Of a DNA stretch of 44,804 nucleotides, positions 25,357 through 33,092 are shown piece after piece. Under the pieces are notes generated by a model. The model did no database searches and was not told the origin of the DNA. It worked only from the letters and a program-made list of their open reading frames with translations. The stretch is taken from positions 1 through 44,804 of the forward strand of contig CANQSY010000006.1 in assembly GCA_947626635.1 (NCBI GenBank). The letters are read 5' to 3'. A program made the position numbers and the translations under genes. The stretch comes from an uncultured Akkermansia sp. Lineage in GTDB: Bacteria > Verrucomicrobiota > Verrucomicrobiia > Verrucomicrobiales > Akkermansiaceae. Every line of letters begins with the position of its first letter. Position 1 is the first letter of the stretch.

Positions 25357-26631
25357 TCAGAGCCGGACGCGCAAGGTTTGGGAACGGTCGGGACCGACGC
25401 CGACGGAGCCGACGGGGCAACCGATGATCTCACCGAAGCGCTTGACGAAGTCACGGCAACGCGGCGGCAACTCCTCCCACGAGGTGCATTGGGTCGTGTC
25501 CTGCATCCAGCCGGGAAGCGTTTCAAAAATGGGAGTGCACTTTTCCCACTCGCTGATGAGGGCGGGCGGTACATCCAGTGTCTGATCCCCTAGTTTGTAA
25601 CCCGTGCAAATCTTGATCTCCTGACACGCATCCAGCCCATCCAGATTGGTCATCGCCATCTCGTCGAACCCATTAAACATGGCCGAAAAGCGCAACACAA
25701 CCCCATCCGCCCAGCCGCAACGGCGCGGACGTCCCGTGGTGGCTCCGAACTCGCGTCCCAGCCCGTGCAAATAGTCGGCCAGCCGGGCATCCTCGGACAC
25801 AAACGGTCCGGCGCCCACGCGGGTGGTGTACGCCTTGCAGACGCCGATAATTTTATCGATGCCGGTGGGGGGAACGCCGGACCCGGTGCAGCAACCGCCC
25901 GCGCTGGTGTTGGACGATGTAACGTAGGGGTAGGTTCCGAAATCGATGTCGAGCATGGCCCCCTGCGCGCCCTCGAAGAGGATGTTCTTGCCGGCTTTCA
26001 GCGCCTGATTGAGCACGGGGATGGTGTTCGTGATATGTGGACGAAGCTGCTCCGCGGCAGCCATCACGGCGGAGAGGGTCTCCTGCGGGTCGACGGCGGC
26101 ATGTCCCAGGCGCACGAGTTCTTCATTGGCCGTCGTGATGCGTGCCTGGAGGACAGCTTCAAGATGGGTCGCGTCCATCAAATCCGCCATGCGGATACCG
26201 ATGCGGCGCACCTTGTCGGCATAGGTGGGACCAATCCCCTGCTTGGTGGTGCCGATTTTGTGGTCGCCGAGGGCTTCCTCCTGCGCGGCGTCGATTTCCT
26301 TGTGGAGAGGTAAAACGACGTGGGCGCGATCGGAGAGGAGAAGGTTCTGCGGCGTTATTTCTACCCCGAGGTCACGCAGGTAGGCCATTTCCTCCACGAG
26401 CGAGGTGGGGTTGATCACGACTCCATTGCCGATGATGTTGAGCTTCCCGGTCCACAGGATGCCGGAGGGCACCAGGTGCAGCACGTACTTCTTGCCGTGC
26501 GCTATCACCGTGTGACCCGCATTGCTGCCGCCCTGGCTTCGCACCACGATGTCCGCGTCCTCCGTGAGGAAGTCGATCACCTTGCCTTTGCCTTCATCTC
26601 CCCACTGGGAGCCGATTACGAGTGTATTCAT
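25357..26631 (-). CDS. purA: Adenylosuccinate synthetase
   Basis: First step from IMP to AMP: GTP-dependent joining of aspartate to IMP. The 424-residue length is normal. The N-terminal GSQWGDEGKGKVIDFL carries the P-loop-like GDEGKGK and the catalytic Asp near position 13. GSNAGHTVI carries the catalytic His near 41. IGTTKQGIGPTYADK and FEGAQGAMLDIDFGTYPYVTSSN are IMP/GTP-binding signatures. It begins 6 nt after the carA stop and is almost certainly co-transcribed with it, an unusual pairing of a pyrimidine/arginine gene with a purine gene. No Shine-Dalgarno sequence precedes its ATG. It converges on the sigma factor gene with a 13-nt gap. Confidence 0.97.
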   Translation of the reverse strand: MNTLVIGSQWGDEGKGKVIDFLTEDADIVVRSQGGSNAGHTVIAHGKKYVLHLVPSGILWTGKLNIIGNGVVINPTSLVEEMAYLRDLGVEITPQNLLLSDRAHVVLPLHKEIDAAQEEALGDHKIGTTKQGIGPTYADKVRRIGIRMADLMDATHLEAVLQARITTANEELVRLGHAAVDPQETLSAVMAAAEQLRPHITNTIPVLNQALKAGKNILFEGAQGAMLDIDFGTYPYVTSSNTSAGGCCTGSGVPPTGIDKIIGVCKAYTTRVGAGPFVSEDARLADYLHGLGREFGATTGRPRRCGWADGVVLRFSAMFNGFDEMAMTNLDGLDACQEIKICTGYKLGDQTLDVPPALISEWEKCTPIFETLPGWMQDTTQCTSWEELPPRCRDFVKRFGEIIGCPVGSVGVGPDRSQTLRVRL

Positions 26632-26637
26632 AGAGAG

Positions 26638-27795
26638 TTAAGCTTGATATTTGCCGGCCTTGAAGTCCTCGATCAGACCGATGAATTCACCGAAGAAGTA
26701 GGTAGCGTCCTTGGGTCCGGGCGCCGCCTCCGGGTGGTACTGGACACAGAAAATGGGCAGCGTCTTGTGCCGTAAGCCCTCCACGGTGCCGTCGTTGAGG
26801 TTGATGTGCGTCACCTCCACGTCGTCCGGGAGTGAATCCGGATCCACCGCGAAGCCGTGGTTTTGCGAGGTAATGGCGACCTTTCCCGAGCGCAGGTCCT
26901 TGACAGGTTGATTGCCGCCGCGGTGACCGAATTTCAACTTGAAGGTTTTACCGCCGAAGGCGAGTCCGAGAAGCTGGTGTCCCAGGCAGATGCCGAAGAT
27001 CGGCAACTTGCCGAGCAATTTCTGCAACTCCGCGTAGATTCCCGGCAGGGCGGACGGATCCCCCGGCCCGTTGGAAAGGAAGATGCCATCCGGCTTGAGC
27101 GCCAGCACGTCCTCCGCCTTCGTGTGCGCCGGTACCACCGTCACATCAAACCCCTCGCGCCGCAGGCAGCGCAGGATGTTGCGCTTGATGCCAAAATCAA
27201 AGGCGACGATGCGGTAGCGCACCGGAGGAAGCTCGACGTAGTTGGTGAGATCCCCCGTCGTCTTGTTGGGCAGCTTCCAGTCGCGCGATTCCTCCTCCCA
27301 GTGGTAAACGTGGTCCGTGGTCACCTCGGTGACGAAATCACTGCCGGTCATGGGTGGAGCGGCTTGAGCGGCGGCGACCGCCTGCTCGGCAGAAAGCTCG
27401 GTCGTGAGGCAGGCCCGCTGCGCGCCTTGAGTACGCAACAGTTTCGTCAATTTCCGGGTATCGATCCCCTCAATACCGGGGATGCCGTGCCGGGCTAACC
27501 AGTCGGGCAGCGACTCCTGCGCCCGCCAGTTGGAATGCAGGCGCGCCACCTCCGCCACGGCAAAGCCGCGTACCTGCGGCGCCGCGCTCTCGATATCCTC
27601 CGCACACACTCCGTAGTTACCGATGAGCGGGTAGGTCATTGTGACAATTTGGCCTCGGTAGGAGGGATCCGTGAGCACCTCCTGATAACCGGTCATCGAG
27701 GTGTTAAAACAGACCTCACCGGTAACAGTCCCGGTAGCTCCGAAAGAGGTCCCCTCGAATATCGTTCCATCTTCTAGCGCCAGTATTGCTTTCAT
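26638..27795 (-). CDS. carA: Carbamoyl-phosphate synthase, small (glutaminase) subunit
   Basis: Hydrolyses glutamine and passes ammonia to the large subunit CarB for carbamoyl phosphate, the precursor of pyrimidines and arginine. The 385 residues hold the N-terminal CarA domain (LEDGTIFEGTSFG, GYQEVLTDPSY) and a class I glutamine amidotransferase domain. Its nucleophile is Cys270 in FGICLGHQLL, with His354 and Glu356 in VQYHPE. SNGPGDPSALP and SQNHGFAV are also typical. carB is not in the window; the next gene downstream is purA, 6 nt on. The carbamoyl phosphate would feed the aspartate carbamoyltransferase encoded at 30862. Confidence 0.97.
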   Translation of the reverse strand: MKAILALEDGTIFEGTSFGATGTVTGEVCFNTSMTGYQEVLTDPSYRGQIVTMTYPLIGNYGVCAEDIESAAPQVRGFAVAEVARLHSNWRAQESLPDWLARHGIPGIEGIDTRKLTKLLRTQGAQRACLTTELSAEQAVAAAQAAPPMTGSDFVTEVTTDHVYHWEEESRDWKLPNKTTGDLTNYVELPPVRYRIVAFDFGIKRNILRCLRREGFDVTVVPAHTKAEDVLALKPDGIFLSNGPGDPSALPGIYAELQKLLGKLPIFGICLGHQLLGLAFGGKTFKLKFGHRGGNQPVKDLRSGKVAITSQNHGFAVDPDSLPDDVEVTHINLNDGTVEGLRHKTLPIFCVQYHPEAAPGPKDATYFFGEFIGLIEDFKAGKYQA

Positions 27796-27816
27796 TCTGA
27801 TATGTGCAGCCGAAGC

Positions 27817-27845
27817 ACTTTAGCAAAGTGACACATAGAAATCAA
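27817..27845 (-). promoter_or_regulatory. Possible promoter of carA-purA
   Basis: On the minus strand TTGATT (27845-27840), 17-bp spacer, TAAAGT (27822-27817), with a second overlapping TTGACT at 27850-27845. The predicted leader is about 15 nt. Both hexamers are imperfect. Confidence 0.4.
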
Positions 27846-27920
27846 GTCAAATCAGCGTGAATGTCTAACTTCTGAATGCGGCGGCACCATCGCGCGGCGG
27901 CCTGAATTTCCACATTCTGC

Positions 27921-27949
27921 TTGACATAAGGGACTTTTGCTTCTAAAAG
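27921..27949 (+). promoter_or_regulatory. Promoter of fmt, predicted leaderless
   Basis: TTGACA (27921-27926), 17-bp spacer, TAAAAG (27944-27949), then GGAGGGG and the ATG at 27957. The transcript would start at or next to the ATG, so the purine run looks like a Shine-Dalgarno but would barely be in the mRNA. Confidence 0.5.
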
Positions 27950-27956
27950 GGAGGGG

Positions 27957-28940
27957 ATGCGTATCGTCATGATGGCCACAGGGGAGATCGCGATACCCTG
28001 CTTCCGGGCACTCCGAGAGCGAGGGGGTCTCGCCGCGCTCATCACCCAGCCGGACCGTCCGGCCGGGCGACGCCGAAAACTCACGCCTCCCCTCATCAAG
28101 GAAATAGCCCAACAGGCCGGGGTCCCGGTGCTGCAGCCGGAAAACGTACGCAGCGAGGACAGCCTCCTCAAGTTACGTGAGCTCGCCCCGGACATCGTCG
28201 TTGTGATGGCATACGGTCAGCTTCTCTCGCAGGAGGTCATTGACGTGCCGAAGCTGGCCTGCATCAATGTGCATGCTTCGCTGCTGCCCCGCCACCGAGG
28301 CGCCGCGTGCATCCAAGCCGCTATCGAGGCAGGCGACGACAAGACGGGCGTAACCATCATGCACGTCGTCAAGAAACTGGATGCGGGTGATATCATCCGC
28401 AAGGCGAGCATCCCCCTGCGCGGCACGGAGACAGCCGAGGACCTGCACGACGCTCTAGCGCGACTGGCGCCGAAGGAGCTGTTGACGGCATTGCAGGCGC
28501 TGGAGGAAGGGACGGCTGAACGCGAGGAACAGGACGAAAACCTCATGACCTACGCCGGCAAACTCAGCCGAGCCGACGGCAAAATTGACTGGTCCCAGCC
28601 GGCGCTGCAGGTCGCCCGCAAAATCCGCGCCTACCACCCCTGGCCCGGTACCTATACCTCCTACCCCTCCGTCAAGAGCGGGTCGGACAAGACACTGAAG
28701 ATTTTCCCACCCATTGACGTGTTCACGGGAATCGAGAAACCCATCGACGCATGTCCCGGGATGGTGCTGGAAGCAACATCCGAAGGGTTGATTATTTCCT
28801 GCGGCGGGGTGCACGGCGGGGCGATCCGTATCTCAACCCTTCAGCCGCCCGGCGCCCGCAAAATGAACGTCGAAAGTTTCTTTGCCGGTCACAAGATGAT
28901 CCCCGGCATGATTCTCGGTCTGCCGGACTCGATGAACTAA
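27957..28940 (+). CDS. fmt: Methionyl-tRNA formyltransferase
   Basis: Formylates initiator Met-tRNA using 10-formyl-tetrahydrofolate. At 327 residues it has the normal length. Catalytic Asn104, His106 and Asp142 lie in INVHASLLPRHRGAA and KKLDAGD. QPDRPAGRRRKL (residues 31-42) is the usual flexible tRNA-contacting loop, and IEAGDDKTGVTIM is conserved. The C-terminal beta-barrel tRNA-binding domain begins near residue 205. The start MRIVMMATGEIAIP aligns with the usual N-terminus of the family. It stands as a single gene, divergent from carA and convergent with a lipoprotein gene. Def, often next to fmt, is not adjacent. Confidence 0.96.
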   Translation: MRIVMMATGEIAIPCFRALRERGGLAALITQPDRPAGRRRKLTPPLIKEIAQQAGVPVLQPENVRSEDSLLKLRELAPDIVVVMAYGQLLSQEVIDVPKLACINVHASLLPRHRGAACIQAAIEAGDDKTGVTIMHVVKKLDAGDIIRKASIPLRGTETAEDLHDALARLAPKELLTALQALEEGTAEREEQDENLMTYAGKLSRADGKIDWSQPALQVARKIRAYHPWPGTYTSYPSVKSGSDKTLKIFPPIDVFTGIEKPIDACPGMVLEATSEGLIISCGGVHGGAIRISTLQPPGARKMNVESFFAGHKMIPGMILGLPDSMN

Positions 28941-29000
28941 TGGTTCCCCTTCCCGGCAACGCAGCAGGTTGTTTCTACGGAGATGTCGGCAAAGTTCCGT

Positions 29001-29660
29001 CTAATTCCATTCGTTGAAATTATCGGGGATCTCATCGAGATAGCTGGGCGCAGATGTGGGCGCGGCAGGAGGAGCCGGCATGGATGTCGGTCCTGAAGAT
29101 GCCGGAGGCGTGGGCTGAGAGGCCGGCGGAGCTGTCACCTCAATTCCACCCTCTGCCGTCGGTTCAGAGTTGGAGTCGTCGGCAGGAAGGAACGAGCCTC
29201 CCGGCGGACGGAGTCCTCCCTGCGCAGCGGGCAGAGGCGCCGACTCCGGCTGTTTGACGAGCGACTCCGGCAGGGCTTCCTTCGGCTTCGGCGGCAGGAC
29301 ATCGCGGTAGAGAAACACGCGATCCCCACTCGCCACACTCCCGGAACGGATGTCCGCCACAATCATCCCATTGCGCGGCGTGCTGTTCCCGGATATCTCG
29401 AGGTTCCCTATGCGCGTCGTCGTTCCATCGGCTGGATGAGTAATCACGGTCGTGCCGGGCTGAGGCACGGGTCCGATGATACGCAGCAAGGCAAACTTTT
29501 GCGCGGGGTAAACCTGATGCACCGCGCCAAGATGCAAGGGCGGCGGAGCTTTGGGCTGCTCCTTCTCCTTCCCGCTCTCCTCGGTCCTGTCCATCCACGA
29601 GCACCCAACCGCCGCCAGAACCCACAGCATACCCGCTGCTATCTGTGAGACTTTTCTCAT
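29001..29660 (-). CDS. Proline/alanine-rich lipoprotein of unknown function
   Basis: A 219-residue protein I do not recognise. The N-terminus is a lipoprotein signal (MRKVSQIAAGMLWVLAAVGC, lipidated Cys20). Residues about 45-130 form a compact beta-rich part (GAVHQVYPAQKFALLRIIG, RIGNLEISGNSTPRNGMIVADI, GSVASGDRVFLYRD). It reads like a small barrel that could be a flagellar-assembly-T-like or SH3-like fold, but no assignment is claimed. The last 85 residues are a low-complexity Pro/Ala/Ser tail ending DEIPDNFNEWN. It is a monocistronic gene with its own promoter, convergent with fmt. Anchoring in the inner or outer membrane cannot be decided. Confidence 0.75.
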   Translation of the reverse strand: MRKVSQIAAGMLWVLAAVGCSWMDRTEESGKEKEQPKAPPPLHLGAVHQVYPAQKFALLRIIGPVPQPGTTVITHPADGTTTRIGNLEISGNSTPRNGMIVADIRSGSVASGDRVFLYRDVLPPKPKEALPESLVKQPESAPLPAAQGGLRPPGGSFLPADDSNSEPTAEGGIEVTAPPASQPTPPASSGPTSMPAPPAAPTSAPSYLDEIPDNFNEWN

Positions 29661-29666
29661 GCTCCC

Positions 29667-29695
29667 AGACTACACCACCCCGCCGCTCGCGTCAA
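29667..29695 (-). promoter_or_regulatory. Promoter of the Pro/Ala-rich lipoprotein, predicted leaderless
   Basis: Minus strand: TTGACG (29695-29690), 17-bp spacer, TAGTCT (29672-29667), then GGGAGC and ATG. The -10 box ends 6 nt before the start codon, the same spacing as at proS and at the thioredoxin-like lipoprotein. Confidence 0.6.
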
Positions 29696-29851
29696 GTCAC
29701 TATGTTGGGCGATGGTTTTCCTTGATGCTTCCCTGCAAGGCCGGAGGAACGATGAGAGTGCAGACGATGAACCATCTACAATCGACCGAACTTTTCATCA
29801 TCGCAATGTATTGTCCTTAAGGTGTTCAAAACGACAAGACTTTGTTTGCCC

Positions 29852-29880
29852 TTGCGCGGGCGCGCGAAAGATGGTAGAAT
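29852..29880 (+). promoter_or_regulatory. Promoter of the purE-pyrR-pyrB run
   Basis: TTGCGC (29852-29857), 17-bp spacer, TAGAAT (29875-29880). The ATG of purE at 29891 is 10 nt downstream, so the leader would be about 4 nt. That leaves no room for a PyrR-type attenuator ahead of purE. I see nothing else in the 29696-29851 spacer. Confidence 0.6.
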
Positions 29881-29890
29881 GGTCCACGGC

Positions 29891-30301
29891 ATGAAAGTAA
29901 TCATTATTTACGGGAGCAAGAGCGATTGGGACTTCATGGGGCCGGCACGCGAGTACTTTGCTGAGCATGAGATAGAGAGTGAGGAAGTCGTGTATTCGGC
30001 GCACCGGGATTTGCCGGGGTTGCTCGACTACCTGCGCGGTCTCGAAGCCAAGGGGGAGCAAGCCGTTCTTCTCTGCGTTGCGGGACTATCCGCCGCTCTT
30101 CCGGGTGTTGTGGTCATGAATACGCAGCTGCCTGTCATCGGGGTGCCGGTACCATGCGGTCCTCTCAACGGAATGGATGCCCTGCTGGCGATCTCTCAGC
30201 TGCCGGGCGGCGTACCGGCGACGACGGTGGGTCTCCACAAAAAGGCGCCTTTGAATGCCGCCATGGCCGCGCACCGCATCCTCCAACTCGCCTCCCATTA
30301 A
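29891..30301 (+). CDS. purE: N5-carboxyaminoimidazole ribonucleotide mutase / AIR carboxylase, PurE family
   Basis: Sixth step of purine synthesis. Class I PurE rearranges N5-CAIR (made by PurK) to CAIR; class II carboxylates AIR directly. The 136 residues start at MKVIIIYGSKSDWDFM (ATG 29891); in-frame upstream starts overlap the promoter. SAHRDLPGLLDY carries the His/Arg expected in class I. However, the class I AAHLPG motif reads AGLSAALPG here, so the His is an Ala. Bacteroides-type PurE proteins share this Ala as far as I recall. No purK is in the window. GVPVPCGPLNGMDALLAISQLPGG and LNAAMAAHRIL complete the family pattern. pyrR begins 25 nt downstream. Confidence 0.9.
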   Translation: MKVIIIYGSKSDWDFMGPAREYFAEHEIESEEVVYSAHRDLPGLLDYLRGLEAKGEQAVLLCVAGLSAALPGVVVMNTQLPVIGVPVPCGPLNGMDALLAISQLPGGVPATTVGLHKKAPLNAAMAAHRILQLASH

Positions 30302-30326
30302 CAACCCCCACATCGACCTGCCCGCC

Positions 30327-30836
30327 ATGCCCGTACTGAACGAAAAGGACATCCAAGAGGCCTTGGAGAAATGGACCGACCACATTCTCGCTGCCGCCGC
30401 GCAGGCGTCCTCGCTGGGTCTCGTCGGTCTCATCAGCCACGGCGACGTCCTGGCTCAACGCCTCATCCGCGCCCTGGAGTTGAAGGGGATGCACGCACAG
30501 TACGGCGCCATCGATATCACGCTCTACCGGGACGATCTCGACTTGCGCGCGGCACGTCCGGCCCTGCGTTCGTCGTACCTTCCCTTCTCCACGGACGGGA
30601 TGCACCTCATTCTTGTCGACGACGTGATTCAAAGTGGTCGAACAGCCCGCGCGGCGATGGAGACGATTTTCGAGTATGGGAGACCGCAACGGGTGGAGCT
30701 GCACTGCCTGGTGGACCGGGGACACCGCGAGCTGCCGATCCAACCGGACTATGTGGCTTTCCGCCTGGAGAATGCGACCGGCGACGTGAACGTCCGACTC
30801 AAGGAACTTGACCGCCAAGACGCCGTGCATTATTAA
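30327..30836 (+). CDS. pyrR: PyrR-type bifunctional pyrimidine regulator / uracil phosphoribosyltransferase
   Basis: PyrR binds pyr mRNA in response to UMP/UTP in Gram-positive bacteria and also makes UMP from uracil and PRPP. The 169 residues start at MPVLNEKDIQEALEKW (ATG 30327). Family landmarks are GLVGLISHGDVLAQRLI near residue 32, the TLYRDDL stretch near 70, and the PRPP loop LILVDDVIQSGRTARAAM near 95-112. DRGHRELPIQPDYV near the C-terminus is a PyrR signature. It sits 25 nt before pyrB. I found no PyrR-binding RNA loop or attenuator in the short gaps, so the regulatory role is unproved here and salvage enzyme activity may be its main job. Confidence 0.93.
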   Translation: MPVLNEKDIQEALEKWTDHILAAAAQASSLGLVGLISHGDVLAQRLIRALELKGMHAQYGAIDITLYRDDLDLRAARPALRSSYLPFSTDGMHLILVDDVIQSGRTARAAMETIFEYGRPQRVELHCLVDRGHRELPIQPDYVAFRLENATGDVNVRLKELDRQDAVHY

Positions 30837-30861
30837 CCACCCCACTTACCTTTTGAGCACC

Positions 30862-31785
30862 ATGAAACCAAGAAAAGACCTGCTGACGATCGAATCCCTC
30901 AGCGACGAGGAAATTCACACGATTCTCGAGTCCGCTGTTGCGATGAAGGAGATCTTCACGAAGAGCGTGAAGAAAGTGCCGGCCCTGAAGGGAAAATCCG
31001 TGCTGACTCTTTTCTACGAGCCGAGTACACGCACGCGCTCCTCCTTCGAGGTCGCCGCCCACCGACTCTCCGCCGACGTCACAACCTTTACGCTCTCCAC
31101 TTCCTCCGTCGTCAAGGGCGAAAGCGTTCACGACACCATCGATACGCTCATGAGCATGAAGATGGACTACATCGTCGTGCGCCACAAAAACAGCGGCATA
31201 CCTGCCGTCATCGCCCGCCACTGCAATGCCTCCGTCATCAACGCAGGCGATGGCGCGCACGCTCACCCCAGCCAGGCTTTCCTGGATGCTTTCACCATCC
31301 GCGAAAAATACGGTGAGGTGGACGGCAAGCGCGTGGTCATCATCGGCGACATCCTGCACAGCCGTGTAGCGCGCTCGACAAGTGTCATCCTGCGCCGTCT
31401 CGGCGCTCAGGTCGCCTACATGGGACCCGGCTCGCTTGTGCCCCCCATGGCCCACACCGGGATTCCTCAGCTCAAGGACTGGGATGAAATCTTCACGTGG
31501 AAACCGGACGTCATCTACCTGCTGCGCGTGCAGAACGAACGCATTGAAAGCCCCTTCTTTCCCGTCGCAGATTACCACCAGGCGTACGGCGTGACCGAAG
31601 AGCGGCTGCGCCGCATCGATGCACAGGATATTTCCATCATGCACCCGGGTCCCGTGAACCGAGGCGTCGAGCTCTGCGACGCCGCCATGGATTACAGGAA
31701 TTGCCTCGTCTGCAACCAAGTCGAAAACGGCATCGCCGCCCGCATGAGTATTCTTTACCATCTTACCCCTGCAACTTTGTCATGA
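30862..31785 (+). CDS. pyrB: Aspartate carbamoyltransferase, catalytic chain
   Basis: Second step of pyrimidine synthesis: carbamoyl phosphate plus aspartate to carbamoyl aspartate. At 307 residues it is the normal catalytic chain length. FYEPSTRTRSSFE near residues 53-65 is the carbamoyl-phosphate site; HPSQAFLDAFTI near 135 and HPGPVNRG near 260 are also conserved. Start at MKPRKDLLTIESLSD (ATG 30862), 25 nt after pyrR. Its stop overlaps the next start by 4 nt (ATGA at 31782-31785), so pyrB and the dihydroorotase-like gene are translationally coupled. No pyrI regulatory-chain gene is seen. The arrangement pyrR-pyrB-pyrC' matches Pseudomonas, where ATCase is a PyrB-PyrC' dodecamer. Confidence 0.97.
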   Translation: MKPRKDLLTIESLSDEEIHTILESAVAMKEIFTKSVKKVPALKGKSVLTLFYEPSTRTRSSFEVAAHRLSADVTTFTLSTSSVVKGESVHDTIDTLMSMKMDYIVVRHKNSGIPAVIARHCNASVINAGDGAHAHPSQAFLDAFTIREKYGEVDGKRVVIIGDILHSRVARSTSVILRRLGAQVAYMGPGSLVPPMAHTGIPQLKDWDEIFTWKPDVIYLLRVQNERIESPFFPVADYHQAYGVTEERLRRIDAQDISIMHPGPVNRGVELCDAAMDYRNCLVCNQVENGIAARMSILYHLTPATLS

Positions 31786-33083
31786 CCAATTCTTTCATCA
31801 CCAACGCAGTCTGGGCCCCCTCCGGCAAAAAGGTCCACCTCCGTCTCGGAAAGGCAGGCAACTCCGTCCGTCTCGATCCCGCGGCGGCGACCGCCGTTCC
31901 TGACACGGAGGATGTAAAGGGTATCACGTCCACCGACGTCGAGCTCCCGGACGGAGCACACTGCACGGATGCCTCCGGCAAACTTCTTCTCCCCGCGCTC
32001 TTCGATTTGCACACGCACATCGAGATACCCGGTCGCAGCAAGCGCGAGTGCATCATGCGAGCCGGCGAGGCGGCTATCCACGGCGGCGTCTGGGGCATGC
32101 TCGTGCTGCCCTCCCCGGCATTTTGCTTTGACAACGGCGCTGCGCTGGACAGCTTCCGCGAGGCGGTGGAGGAGCGGTCCGTCGCAGAAATGGTGCCCTG
32201 CGGCTGCATCACCCTCGGCATGCTCGGCGAACAGCAGGCTCCGTACAACACACTGGCCACCACACGCGATATCACCATCCTGTGCGACGGCGATCGGGCG
32301 CCGCAAAATCTTCTCTTGCTTTACCGCGCCATGCAGTACGCGGTGGACCTGGACCTCACGTTTGCAGCTCGAGCGGACGTACCGGCGCTCACAGCTCATA
32401 CGTACGTGCACCCGGGTTCCACCGCTTACAAGCTGGGACTCCATCCCTGCCCCCCCTGCGCGGAGGAAATCGGCACGGAAACTCTGCTGCGTATGGCGGA
32501 GGCTACCGGTGCGAAATTGCACCTCCAGCTCGTAAGCACCGCCGAAAGTGTACGAATCATCCGTCGCGCCAAGGAACGCGGCGTCAAGGTTACCGCCGAG
32601 GTCGCCCTGCATCACCTGCTCTACACGCACGAAGACATCGGCGATTATAACACCGTCTTCAAAACAACGCCGCCCCTGCGTGACAAAGAGGACGGGGAGG
32701 CCCTGCTGGAAGGCGTGAAGGACGGCACCATCGACTGCATCGTCAGCGCCCACACGCCGTGCACCCCCTTCGCGAAGAAGCAGGATTTCATCAGCGCACC
32801 GGAAGGTATGGTGGCGCTCGACACGCTCCTGCCGACACTCTACACGAAGCTGGTGAAACCGGGACGGCTCAGCTGGGCGGAGCTTATCCAAGCCTGTTGC
32901 GTCAAGCCGGCGCTCATCGCACGACCGTGGGACCACGAGGAAGGCGCAAGCAGCGAAGTTCCTCTCCTTCTTTTCGATCCCTCCGCAGAATGCGTCGTGG
33001 ACGAATCAACCCTCGCCTGCGGCACCCTGAACACCCCCCTGCTGGGTGAGACCCTTTGCGGCAGGGTGACCCTTCCCCTGTAA
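31782..33083 (+). CDS. Probable inactive dihydroorotase homologue (PyrC'-type ATCase partner)
   Basis: A 433-residue protein of the class I dihydroorotase family over its full length: FDLHTHIEIPG, VTAEVALHHLLYTHED, TTPPLRDKEDGEALLEGVKDGTIDCI and LNTPLLGETLCGRV align well. Compared by eye with Aquifex dihydroorotase from memory, HxH (His77, His79) and an Asp in CDGD are kept. The substrate Arg of HxHxR is Glu81, the MDHCED His is replaced in FAARAD, the HIQHVST His is Leu in HLQLVST, and the TDHAPH Asp is Ala in SAHTPC. Two metal-site histidines and the catalytic base are therefore missing, and hydrolase activity is unlikely. The 4-nt overlap with pyrB suggests a structural role in ATCase, as for Pseudomonas PyrC'. 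An authentic pyrC should exist elsewhere. Confidence 0.85.
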   Translation: MTNSFITNAVWAPSGKKVHLRLGKAGNSVRLDPAAATAVPDTEDVKGITSTDVELPDGAHCTDASGKLLLPALFDLHTHIEIPGRSKRECIMRAGEAAIHGGVWGMLVLPSPAFCFDNGAALDSFREAVEERSVAEMVPCGCITLGMLGEQQAPYNTLATTRDITILCDGDRAPQNLLLLYRAMQYAVDLDLTFAARADVPALTAHTYVHPGSTAYKLGLHPCPPCAEEIGTETLLRMAEATGAKLHLQLVSTAESVRIIRRAKERGVKVTAEVALHHLLYTHEDIGDYNTVFKTTPPLRDKEDGEALLEGVKDGTIDCIVSAHTPCTPFAKKQDFISAPEGMVALDTLLPTLYTKLVKPGRLSWAELIQACCVKPALIARPWDHEEGASSEVPLLLFDPSAECVVDESTLACGTLNTPLLGETLCGRVTLPL

Positions 33084-33092
33084 TGTTTGCCT

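Noticed and set aside
30302-30326. PyrR-binding attenuator ahead of pyrR or pyrB
   Set aside because: The gaps are only 25 nt, too short for an antiterminator/terminator pair, and no matching stem-loop was seen.
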